Below are positions 24,820-33,098 of a DNA stretch of 39,941 bases, piece by piece; the first letter of the stretch is position 1; every line of letters begins with the position of its first letter. Source of the DNA: a bacterium TMED88 (lineage in GTDB: Bacteria > Myxococcota_A > UBA9160 > UBA4427); contig NHEP01000091.1 in assembly GCA_002171515.1 (NCBI GenBank), positions 1-39,941 of the forward strand. Reading direction: 5' to 3'. Below the pieces are notes generated by a model, which was given only the letters and a program-made list of their open reading frames with translations, ran no database searches and was not told where the DNA came from. The translations under genes and the position numbers were made by a program.

Positions 24820-26193
24820 CTAGAGCCGATAGCCCGTCTCTTCATGGAGAGAGATATCGAGCCCTTCGTTCTCGTCGTCTGCATCCACGCGAAGGCCGAT
24901 CCAAGCATCCACCACTTTCAGGATGATCCAGGTGATGATTCCGGTGTAGACCACGGTCGCGATGGAGGCCGCGAGTTGCTTTCCGACTTGCGTCCCGATG
25001 CTGATCTCGCCCATGTTGCCACCGAATAACTCTGCGCAAAAAACTCCAGCGAGTACGGTGCCCACGAAACCTCCGACGCCATGAACACCAAAGACGTCGA
25101 GCGAATCGTCGTAGCCTAGAGCTTGTTTGATTGTCGTCGAAGCGAAGTAGCAAACGGCCCCTGCGGCGATACCGATGAGCAGGCCTCCGATCGGTCCGAT
25201 GAAGCCCGAGGCGGGGGTGACCGCCGCGAGTCCGGCGATGGCGCCGGTGGCCAAGCCCAGAGCGCTCGGCTTGCCGTGGATCCCCCATTCGATGGCCATC
25301 CAGGTCAGGGCCGCCGAGGAAGCCGAGAGATGAGTCACAGTGATCGCCATGGCGGCATCGCCATTGGCGGCCAGGGCACTGCCTCCGTTGAATCCGAACC
25401 AACCGACCCACAGCATGCCGGTCCCAGTCAACGTCATCGTCAAATTGTGCGGAAACATGGGCGTTGAGCCGTAGCCCATGCGGGGTCCGATCACGATACA
25501 GGCCACCAACGCGCCGATCCCTGCAGTGATATGGACCACGATGCCGCCGGCAAAGTCGAGGACGCCCCAGTCGCCGAAGAAACTCCCGGCCCCGCCCCAC
25601 ACCATGTGACAAATTGGGAGATAGACCACTACCAACCAGACGAGCGAGAAGATCAGCATCGCGCTGAACTTCATCCTCTCAGCGAAAGCGCCAATGATCA
25701 GGGCCGGTGTGATGATGGCGAAAGTCATTTGAAAGGAGAAGAAAAGAATTTCGGGGATCGTTCCCCAGGTGGTGTTGCCGTCGACGCCGGTCATGAAGGC
25801 CCGCGAAAATCCGCCGATGAAAGAGTGAAGTCCCGTTGAACCTTCCTGCATACCTGTCGGATCAAACGCGAGGCTGTATCCAAAGACCAACCACAGCACG
25901 CTGACCGCAGCCGTTAGGACGAGGCATTGCATCAAGACAGACAAGACATTCTTTTGGTGAACCAGGCCGCCATAGAAAAGGGCAAGGCCGGGAATCGTCA
26001 TAAAGAGGACAAGTGCCGTAGAAATCAGGATCCAGGCGGTGTCGGCGCCGTTGATTTCGTCCGCCGCCAAGGCAACTGAAGGTGCGAAAAGAAGAACGAA
26101 GCCGACCCAAAGGGCCAGCCAGCGCCCGGGCCGGCCAGGGCCCTTCGTCGAGGCGATGGGAATGATTGGATAGGTCAGATTGCAGCTCTGCAT
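24820..26193 (-). CDS. amt: Ammonium transporter
   Basis: 457 residues with an N-terminal cleavable segment (cleavage near ALAA, about residue 43) followed by 11 membrane spans. The Amt signature is clear: GLALFYGGLVHQKN, the AFAERMKFSAMLIFS region, DFAGGIVVHITAGIGAL with the pore His, and a second His in DVFGVHGVGGFVGT. It conducts ammonium or ammonia into the cell as a trimer. The ATG at 26191-26193 has GGAG 8 nt before it. The usual partner glnK (PII) is not adjacent in this window, so regulation by PII would be from another locus. Confidence 0.97.
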   Translation of the reverse strand: MQSCNLTYPIIPIASTKGPGRPGRWLALWVGFVLLFAPSVALAADEINGADTAWILISTALVLFMTIPGLALFYGGLVHQKNVLSVLMQCLVLTAAVSVLWLVFGYSLAFDPTGMQEGSTGLHSFIGGFSRAFMTGVDGNTTWGTIPEILFFSFQMTFAIITPALIIGAFAERMKFSAMLIFSLVWLVVVYLPICHMVWGGAGSFFGDWGVLDFAGGIVVHITAGIGALVACIVIGPRMGYGSTPMFPHNLTMTLTGTGMLWVGWFGFNGGSALAANGDAAMAITVTHLSASSAALTWMAIEWGIHGKPSALGLATGAIAGLAAVTPASGFIGPIGGLLIGIAAGAVCYFASTTIKQALGYDDSLDVFGVHGVGGFVGTVLAGVFCAELFGGNMGEISIGTQVGKQLAASIATVVYTGIITWIILKVVDAWIGLRVDADDENEGLDISLHEETGYRL

Positions 26194-26627
26194 CTTGGCT
26201 CCTGGGTCCGTCGATGTGGGACGGGCATGTTGTGGGAGAAAGGGCCGGCTGGGCGGCGCCGATACTATGCGAAATAAATGGCCCAGTAGGGCTCAAGAAG
26301 GCACATAATCGACCAACCAGCGCCCTTCTGGCTCGATGATCCGACCTGGATGTGCTGAAATCTGCACAGTTTGGGTTGCTTGTCCCCCGTTGGCTTGGCT
26401 GAGCGGCCAAGCCTTGGGGTCGAAGCGGATTGGGCTACTCGGGCTCGGGATGTTGTTTCAGGGGGTCGGGCCAAGGGCGAGGATCAACGGGCGCTTGAAG
26501 CAGATGCGACTTCGGGCCCGACTCAAGGGAACCGGTTGCCACGCCATGGCCCCTTTTGCTGTTCATCTGATCGCACTTCTTCCACGAGCCGGGTCACTGG
26601 GCCTGCATGCGTTAGTCTCGACCAACT
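26194..26627. other. Gene-free divergent region between amt and the metallophosphoesterase
   Basis: I see no convincing gene. It must hold promoters for both genes. TGTGC and GCACA at 26351-26368 form an imperfectly spaced inverted repeat that could be an operator. I could not place a clear sigma-54 or NtrC site upstream of amt. Confidence 0.4.
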
Positions 26628-27947
26628 GTGATCGAATTGATTGAACTCGCCTTTCCATTTCTGGCTCTTCTGACTTTCATTGTTGTCCCCCTTTATGCCT
26701 GGCTCCAACGCGGCCGGACTTTTGCGATCTTCAGCGCTGTCGTCATGGCGCTGTCTCTGGCCGGGGCCTGGGTGGTTCACATTCGTTTACCGCTCTGGCT
26801 TCACGGCAGCGAGCTTCGCCTCGCCCAAGTTGCCATGACGTATGGAATGGCGGCGGCCGCCTGGCACTACGCTCACTTGGTTCGAGCCCGAATGAGAGGC
26901 CCGCTTTTCCGGTGGGCGATTTCGGTGCCTGGTCAGACCTTCATCGCATCGAGCTTTTTAGCCACTTTTTGGATGCTGATCCTGCTGTGCGTGAGGGCGC
27001 CATTTTGGTTTTTCGACGTACACAGCGTTCAGACAGTCCTGGCGCCCCTCGATGGCCTTCCTTACTTGGTCGGTCTCGTCGCAGCCTTTGTCTCGGCTCG
27101 CCCCTTGGCTGAAACCGTTTTCTTTGATTTAGCGTCAGAGGGCCCAACGAGCTTTAAAAGGTTGAGCCATATACGACGGCGAGGACGACCGGAGAGGAAG
27201 CAGGATTCGGGGAACCGCCCCTTGAGGGTCGTCCAAATCACGGATCCGCACCTTGGGCCTTGGCAGCCGATTCATCGCCTTCGGGCTCTGGTCGAGGACC
27301 TCGTTTGCCATGACCCAGATCTCGTTTTGCTGACCGGCGACTTTTTGACCATGGAAAGTAATGAAACGCCCGGGGCCTTGGCTGAGGCCCTCGCGCCACT
27401 GCGTGATCTGCCCGGCCGCTGCTATGCGATCTTCGGCAATCACGATCACGAAGCGCCCGACGAAGTTCGGGAGGGCCTCGCTGCCAACGGCGTGAGATTG
27501 CTCGTCGATGAAGGATGTATCCATCAGTCTTCCCTTGGACCCATTCAGATTATTGGCGCCGACTACACCCGACATCAACGAGAAGAGCATCTCGCCCAAC
27601 TTCTGAATGCTTTCCCGGCGCTTCCAGGACATTTACGCCTGCTTCTGCTGCACGATCCAAGTGCCTTTCATGATCTCCCTCAGGACGCCGTCGATCTCGT
27701 TTTTTCAGGCCACACTCATGGCGGTCAGGTCGGCTTGGTCAGTTTGGGTTTCAACTGGACCGTGCTTTCCCGAAGTCGGTGGCCCGATCACGGCCTCTTC
27801 GCGCGCGGTCGGAGCCGTTTGTACGTTCATCGTGGCACGGGTTTTTATGGCTTCCCTCTTCGACTGGGCGTTCCGGGCGAGGCTTCTGTCATGGAGATTA
27901 ACTGGCCCGGAACCGAATGGGCCTCGGTTCAGAGTGAATCCAGCTGA
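26628..27947 (+). CDS. Membrane-anchored metallophosphoesterase
   Basis: 439 residues from a GTG start. The first 180 residues hold about four to five hydrophobic segments; the rest is a calcineurin-like phosphoesterase domain. All metal motifs are present: D206-x-H208 in ITDPHLG, D238 in TGDFL, GNHDH (270-274) and H362-x-H364 in GHTHGG. This follows the YkuE/YaeI-like group of membrane phosphoesterases, whose substrates include lipid-linked or cyclic phosphates, mostly unproven. The stop TGA overlaps the next ATG by one base (TGATG), so it is translationally coupled to the NUDIX gene. Confidence 0.9.
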   Translation: MIELIELAFPFLALLTFIVVPLYAWLQRGRTFAIFSAVVMALSLAGAWVVHIRLPLWLHGSELRLAQVAMTYGMAAAAWHYAHLVRARMRGPLFRWAISVPGQTFIASSFLATFWMLILLCVRAPFWFFDVHSVQTVLAPLDGLPYLVGLVAAFVSARPLAETVFFDLASEGPTSFKRLSHIRRRGRPERKQDSGNRPLRVVQITDPHLGPWQPIHRLRALVEDLVCHDPDLVLLTGDFLTMESNETPGALAEALAPLRDLPGRCYAIFGNHDHEAPDEVREGLAANGVRLLVDEGCIHQSSLGPIQIIGADYTRHQREEHLAQLLNAFPALPGHLRLLLLHDPSAFHDLPQDAVDLVFSGHTHGGQVGLVSLGFNWTVLSRSRWPDHGLFARGRSRLYVHRGTGFYGFPLRLGVPGEASVMEINWPGTEWASVQSESS

Positions 27948-28705
27948 TGCGTGCTCACTCCTCGGTGGCCCCGGCCGAAGCCGAGATGCAGAAGCGTTTT
28001 GAGGCGGCCGAAAAAATCTGCGTCGGCGACACGCTCCTCAGGCGCGCCTCGTTAACGGTCAGTCTCGCGTCGCTGCGGGCGCATTTTGGCCGGCAAGTCG
28101 GACAAACGCCCAAGGAACTCAAGAATCCCCATGTGGAGCCCCGCGTTACTCCTTCAGAGCGGGAACGCGCGACTCCTGCCGCGGTTCTCTTGGGTCTAGT
28201 CGCCCGCGAGTCAGGTTTGAGTTTGATCGTGACCCGACGCCATCCAGACATCTCGTATCCGGGCCATTGGGTCTTTCCCGGCGGCCGGGCTGATGCCGGA
28301 GATGCCAATGCTTTTCAAACCGCTTTGCGGGAAGCCCACGAAGAGATCGGTCTCGAAGCCAATCGAGTTGAGATCATGGGTCGGCTCGGGGACTATGTCA
28401 GCCATAGCGGCTACCGGATTGCTCCTATTGTCGGTTTCGTGAAGCCGCCCGATGAGTGGAGGCTTAACCCGGGTGAAGTCGAAGCCCTAACGGAAATCGA
28501 GCTCGATCGGGTTTTAGACTGCGATAGCTACTTTCTGTATCGCTTTCCCGGCCGCGAGGACAGAGCACACTTCGCCTTGGCTTTACCGCCAAGCGGAAAA
28601 GAAGACGGCGAACTTTGGTTGACCGGCGTGACCGCATCTCTGTGTATCGGCTTGTATGAGGAGCTGGCAAAGACTCATTCAGAGCAGCTCACAGACTTTC
28701 GCTGA
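27947..28705 (+). CDS. NUDIX hydrolase, CoA pyrophosphatase-like
   Basis: 252 residues, starting at an ATG that shares one base with the metallophosphoesterase stop. The NUDIX region runs from GHWVFPGGRAD to ALREAHEEIGL (about 106-136), where the RE..EE pair supplies the metal ligands. The spacing of GG-R-x-D to the helix is like that of CoA pyrophosphatases (NudL group), so hydrolysis of CoA or a nucleoside diphosphate derivative is the likely reaction. The protein is soluble. The first 55 residues are not conserved. Coupling to a phosphoesterase suggests a shared role in nucleotide or cofactor turnover. Confidence 0.85.
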   Translation: MRAHSSVAPAEAEMQKRFEAAEKICVGDTLLRRASLTVSLASLRAHFGRQVGQTPKELKNPHVEPRVTPSERERATPAAVLLGLVARESGLSLIVTRRHPDISYPGHWVFPGGRADAGDANAFQTALREAHEEIGLEANRVEIMGRLGDYVSHSGYRIAPIVGFVKPPDEWRLNPGEVEALTEIELDRVLDCDSYFLYRFPGREDRAHFALALPPSGKEDGELWLTGVTASLCIGLYEELAKTHSEQLTDFR

Positions 28706-28827
28706 ACCCTTTGGGCCCGAGTGTCAGTCGAGCTGCTGACTTCGCCCAGTATTCGGTGAGTGCATCTCGCCCAGGCGGTTCGAATTCGATTAGGATCGAT
28801 TTGTATCACTGTCACTTTTGGCTGCTT

Positions 28828-30765
28828 TCACTTGAGGATCTCATAGTCCTGCAGGTCGGGTCGCAGGGTCCACTCCCAATAGTCAACAAGGAGCCAAGGT
28901 GAGGTGGCCGTGACGCGACCTGTCTCGTTCTTGTACCAGCTGTTAACACCCGGATGGGACCAGACGGTTCGGGAAAGGGCTTCCTCGAGGCGGTGATTGA
29001 AGTCGTCGTTGGCGCCCTCGCGACAGTCGAGCGCTTGCGCGTCCTGCTCGAAGAGCGCCTTGAGGCAACCGAGGATATATCGGACTTGGCATTCTGAGTG
29101 GAAAATGATGCTGCCCGCGTGTGCGAGGTTGGTGGCCGGTCCATACAGGCAAAAGAAATTGGGAAAGTGGGGGATCGTCATCCCGAGGTAGGCCTTCGGA
29201 TCATCTCCCCATTTTTCCGAGAGTGTGACTCCGCCCCGTCCAATGACTTTCATCGGCCAGAGGAAACGATTGGCGTGAAAGCCTGTTGCCAGCACGATGG
29301 CATCGACGGGGTGGCGGGTTCCGTCTTGCGTCACGATCGCACGTTTTTCAACGTGATCGATCCCCTCAGTGACCAAGGAGACATTGTTCTGTTTCAAAGT
29401 CGCGAGCCAACTGCCGTTGTCTTGGAGCATTCTTTTCCCGAAAGGGGGATAAGACGGAACGACTTTCTCAATCAATTCGGGACAGTCCATAAGCTGCGAC
29501 TCGATGTATTCGGTAAAACCGATTCGGGCTTCTTCATTCAGCGCATTGACGCTTCGCTCCGGATGGGGCCAATCCGGGTCCACGATCAAAGAAGGCATGA
29601 GGCCGTCCGAGCCCGGCCAAAAAAGCAGGAAGCGATACCAGCGGGCGTAAAAAGGAACATGGGCTAGGAGCCATCGCTTGCCGTCCTCAACCGGTCGGTG
29701 GTAGTCAGGGTTTGGGAACATCCAGGCTGGGGAGCGCTGAAAAACGGATAAGTGCGCAGCGATTTTGGCCAGCTCGGGACCGATCTGAAACGCGCTGGCG
29801 CCGGTCCCCACCAAGGCGACCTGCTGATTCTGGAGCGAATGCTCGTGGTCCCAACAAGCCGAGTGAAAACTGGGCCCCTCAAAGTCATCAAGGCCCGGGA
29901 TATCGGGGACGCGGGGTCGATTGAGTTGCCCCACGGCGCTGACGACGGCGTTAAAAGTCGTCTTTTCGACTGTGCCGTCCTGACTTCGAGCAGTGATTTC
30001 CCAGGTACAGGTGGAATCCTGAAATCGTGCTTCCAGGATCTCTGTATTGAAGCGGATCTGGTCGCGCACTGCGTATTTTTCCGCGCAGTGTTCGAAATAC
30101 GCGCGTAACTCAGGCTGCCGGGCGAAGTATTCGCTCCACTCGGGGTTGGGCTCAAAGGAGTAACAATAAAAGTGATTGCCGATGTCGACTCGGCACCCCG
30201 GGTAGCTGTTTTCGTACCAGGTCCCTCCGACCGCTTCATTTTTTTCAAAGACCGTGTAGGAAATGCCCGCTTGCCCGAGTTGAATGGCAGTCAGTAGGCC
30301 CGACATTCCAGCGCCGATGACAGCGACATGAAAATTTTTTCGAGTCGCCTCGGGAATTCCTCGCCAATCCACACTTCGCATGTCGGCATCACCCAGCGCG
30401 AGCTCTTCGAGCATCATGGGGACATAACGCTCGGGCACTTCTTGGCCGACCACGAAGCTCATCATCTCATGGATGATTTCAGGGGGCGGCGGCGGCAAAG
30501 GCGGGCAGCCTGCGTCTCGGTATTCGACTAAAGCACGGAGAGCCCGCTGTCGAACTTCTTCGGCCTCGGACTCTGCGATGCCACCGGTGGTGTCCCCGAG
30601 GACGGCCGTTTCGGGTCGGATAGAGCCCTCAAGAAGGGTGTGGTCCCCGGTCAGATGAACGAGGGCTGCCAGCAAGGTGGGAATGCTGGCCTCGGCGAGG
30701 GCGGAGCGAATGAAGGCCTCGTCCTCGGTGATGGGTCGAAGCGATTCGGGTCGCGTGTCGCTCAC
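28828..30765 (-). CDS. Flavin-dependent Baeyer-Villiger monooxygenase (HAPMO-like)
   Basis: 645 residues from the GTG at 30763-30765. This start lies in a 4-nt overlap (GTGA) with the upstream hydrolase gene; an earlier start would add residues inside that gene. The FAD motif GAGMSG is at 151-156, the Baeyer-Villiger fingerprint FxGxxxHxxxW reads FEGPSFHSACW (295-305), and the NADP motif GTGASA is at 320-325. A 145-residue N-terminal extension is like that of 4-hydroxyacetophenone monooxygenase (640 residues). It inserts oxygen into a ketone with NADPH and O2 to give an ester. Together with the coupled alpha/beta hydrolase it may convert a ketone to an alcohol plus an acid. Confidence 0.94.
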   Translation of the reverse strand: MSDTRPESLRPITEDEAFIRSALAEASIPTLLAALVHLTGDHTLLEGSIRPETAVLGDTTGGIAESEAEEVRQRALRALVEYRDAGCPPLPPPPPEIIHEMMSFVVGQEVPERYVPMMLEELALGDADMRSVDWRGIPEATRKNFHVAVIGAGMSGLLTAIQLGQAGISYTVFEKNEAVGGTWYENSYPGCRVDIGNHFYCYSFEPNPEWSEYFARQPELRAYFEHCAEKYAVRDQIRFNTEILEARFQDSTCTWEITARSQDGTVEKTTFNAVVSAVGQLNRPRVPDIPGLDDFEGPSFHSACWDHEHSLQNQQVALVGTGASAFQIGPELAKIAAHLSVFQRSPAWMFPNPDYHRPVEDGKRWLLAHVPFYARWYRFLLFWPGSDGLMPSLIVDPDWPHPERSVNALNEEARIGFTEYIESQLMDCPELIEKVVPSYPPFGKRMLQDNGSWLATLKQNNVSLVTEGIDHVEKRAIVTQDGTRHPVDAIVLATGFHANRFLWPMKVIGRGGVTLSEKWGDDPKAYLGMTIPHFPNFFCLYGPATNLAHAGSIIFHSECQVRYILGCLKALFEQDAQALDCREGANDDFNHRLEEALSRTVWSHPGVNSWYKNETGRVTATSPWLLVDYWEWTLRPDLQDYEILK

Positions 30766-31496
30766 GAGGGGGTCGCCCCATCGCGGTGTGTCAGAAGGAA
30801 GGTCCGCACGGCCTCTACGGCGGCGGGCAGGCCTTCGGGTGACTTCCAATCCTCGATCAGCTGGGCCTGTGGGGCGGCTTGGGCGATCTCCCGCGATGTG
30901 GACTGGGGGTGGTAGAGGTCATTGCCCATCAGAATCAGCAACGGGGTGGGGCACTCTTTTACGAAGTCCCGACTCACGTTGAAGACGAAGTCCCCGTCGT
31001 ACATATTGCTTCGAAAGCGCTCCCAGTCTGTGTTCGTGAGATGGGGGTATTGAGATCGCAGATCCGCCGCCCAGCCGTCAAACATTTCGTAAAAAGCGGT
31101 GCGGTTGTCCTCAAAGCCAATGGGTTGTTGAAGCACCGCCGCGGCCACACGCTGCGGGGCCTGTTGAATGACCCCGAGGCAGTAGGGCCCGCCGATGCAA
31201 CCCCCGAGAAGGTGGCATCGCTCGATTTCCAAATGGTCGAGGAGGGCGATGTGATCCTGCGTGTAGGTCGTCCAGCCGTCGCTCGCCGAGACGGGGCCTC
31301 GGGATCGTCCGGCATTGCGTTGGTCCATCGCGATCACGCGGAAATGGTCGCTTAAAGCTTCGATCGGGTTCCATGGAGATTGGGCCCAGAAAGAAATGGC
31401 GGACCGCATTCCTCCCGGAGCAAAAAGGAGGATCGGAAAACCCTCGCCGGTTTCTTCGTAATAGAGTTCGGTATCGCCTTGGACGAAAGTCGGCAT
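30762..31496 (-). CDS. Alpha/beta-hydrolase with a cysteine in the nucleophile elbow
   Basis: 244 residues. The alpha/beta fold is clear: oxyanion-side segment APGGMRSA, DQRNAGRS, and the nucleophile elbow GGCIGG with Cys100 where Ser is usual. MGNDLYHP (190-197) gives the acid D193. The usual final His position reads EDWKSPE, so no canonical catalytic His is visible near the C-terminus; His196 may substitute. Esterase activity is inferred from fold and context: the stop overlaps the start of the Baeyer-Villiger monooxygenase, and ester hydrolysis would follow ester formation. Other fates, such as thioester chemistry or loss of activity, are possible. Confidence 0.88.
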   Translation of the reverse strand: MPTFVQGDTELYYEETGEGFPILLFAPGGMRSAISFWAQSPWNPIEALSDHFRVIAMDQRNAGRSRGPVSASDGWTTYTQDHIALLDHLEIERCHLLGGCIGGPYCLGVIQQAPQRVAAAVLQQPIGFEDNRTAFYEMFDGWAADLRSQYPHLTNTDWERFRSNMYDGDFVFNVSRDFVKECPTPLLILMGNDLYHPQSTSREIAQAAPQAQLIEDWKSPEGLPAAVEAVRTFLLTHRDGATPS

Positions 31497-31585
31497 GGAA
31501 TTCCTCTGGGGGAACAGGCGTTCAACAGGGGTGCCCCACCAAGATGAAGCAGTGAACTCGCCGAGACAAGTCGCCCCGGGAAAGC

Positions 31586-32923
31586 TTACGGGTGCTCGTC
31601 GCTCGGAGGACTGGCCTGGATGATCACGGCCTGGGGGGCGCGGTAAGGGTTCTTCAGGCCCATGCGGGCTCGTCGAGCCGCGCGCTGGCTGCCGTGGGGG
31701 GGGTCGTAGTCGAGGATTTTCTGATAGAGGACGAGGGCCTGCTCACGTTGACCCGCGGCATCGAGCGCCTGGGCGTGGATCAAGTCAATCCAGGCGGTTG
31801 CCCAAAGCGGGTTTTCGGGGGGCGTTGCGATTTCGGGGGCGAGCAGCTGAAGAGCACGGTCGGGATCCCCCTCAAGCAGCGCGGCCCGCGCTTTCCAAGT
31901 CGGCGCCATTCGGATCCAGCTTTCTTCCGCGGTGTTTCGAGGCTTGCGATCCGCGAGGGCATTGGCGGTCGCAATGACTTCTTGAGGCTTTCCGGTCTCG
32001 TAGAGCGCCTCGATCAATTCAAATTGCAAGAGGACGTTTTGCGGATAGCGCTGCGCCAAGGAACGGATGATGGGCAGGCCGAGTTCGGCCTGATTTTCAC
32101 GGAAGTTGATGTAGATGTTGCCCTTCATGTAGAGCGCATCTTCCCGATAAAGGGTGCCGGTTTCGGCAACTTTCTCGATCAACACGACGCCTTCTTCCGC
32201 GTTCCCGGTCGGGATGAACCACAGCCAACCCAGCCAACGGGTTACGAGATCCGGGATGAGGCTGACAAAAAAGTAATACATGCCCAGGTAATACTCGGCG
32301 TCCGTCCAGTCAGGGCGGAGTTCCAAGGTCTTCTCAAGATGCTTTCGGGCCCGTTCGCCGTCTCGACCGGCTTTGTAATACCGACCTCGCCAGCCATGGA
32401 GCCGGCCGAGATTCATCAGGGCCTGGCCTTTGAGGTAATGGGCTTCAGCCTCTTCATCGTTTCGGTCAAGGCGCTCGTCCGCCAGTTCGATGGTTCGTTG
32501 GCATGATTTTTCGATCGGTACGTCGTATTGGGTGTCTTCGTCGTCGTAGAGCATCAGCCAGAACAGGGTGTAGGTCTCAAGAACGAAGGGCCATGCGCTT
32601 TCCGGATGGGCCGCCTTGAGCTGATCGGCCATCCTCAAAGCTTCCTGGTGCCGACCCTGGAAATTCAGCTGAACGCCCTGCATCAGGTCCGCCTCTCTCA
32701 AGGGCGGTTTTTCGGGGATTCCCACGGAAGTGCCTTGACGGGCGGCGTCGAGGTCCTCTCCGCGGCTCGGCGAAGGTCCGATCAGGCAGAAAAAGAGCCC
32801 CGCCATGGCAAGCACGCTGGCCCCAATAGGACGGGCTCGGAGGCCCATTGAGCGGGAGAAAGCCCGCTGTGTACGTTTCTGCGGCCCCACTGGGGTCGAG
32901 CGGATATGAGTGGGACGGGTCAT
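31586..32923 (-). CDS. Exported TPR-repeat protein, hypothetical
   Basis: 445 residues. The N-terminus (ASVLAMAGLFFCLIGPSPSRG, about 36-56) is hydrophobic and ends in a cleavage-like site, so export or lipid anchoring is likely. The rest is helical and repeats the TPR pattern: AHYLKGQALMNLGRL..., a block at DAEYYLGMYYFFVS and a last block at AQALDAAGQREQALVLYQKILDYDPPH. TPR arrays bind partner proteins. The start is uncertain: the ATG at 32921-32923 has only a weak ribosome site, and an ATG at 32848 is possible. The final part is Pro/Ala-rich. Divergent from the CoA ligase; I see no named family. Confidence 0.8.
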   Translation of the reverse strand: MTRPTHIRSTPVGPQKRTQRAFSRSMGLRARPIGASVLAMAGLFFCLIGPSPSRGEDLDAARQGTSVGIPEKPPLREADLMQGVQLNFQGRHQEALRMADQLKAAHPESAWPFVLETYTLFWLMLYDDEDTQYDVPIEKSCQRTIELADERLDRNDEEAEAHYLKGQALMNLGRLHGWRGRYYKAGRDGERARKHLEKTLELRPDWTDAEYYLGMYYFFVSLIPDLVTRWLGWLWFIPTGNAEEGVVLIEKVAETGTLYREDALYMKGNIYINFRENQAELGLPIIRSLAQRYPQNVLLQFELIEALYETGKPQEVIATANALADRKPRNTAEESWIRMAPTWKARAALLEGDPDRALQLLAPEIATPPENPLWATAWIDLIHAQALDAAGQREQALVLYQKILDYDPPHGSQRAARRARMGLKNPYRAPQAVIIQASPPSDEHP

Positions 32924-33098
32924 GAATGATCGCTGCCTCGCGGGCTCCGGGTTTCGCGGAGCCATCGTGGAAAGAATGGGGCGGCCCGGGCTCGCCGTCC
33001 AGTGGGCCGACCCTCGCCGGAGCCGCCTCCGCGGTCTACGATGTGGTGCTCAGTTCGTCGCCGAGTCGGGTGGCGCTCAAAATCCGTGGGAGAGATCC

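Noticed and set aside
24842-25612. 256-codon minus-strand open frame inside amt
   Set aside because: It overlaps the clear Amt gene on the same strand in another frame and codes for a low-complexity Arg/His-rich protein; a GC-driven shadow.
31592-32506. 304-codon plus-strand frame opposite the TPR gene
   Set aside because: No ribosome site or family pattern; it is the complement of the TPR coding frame.
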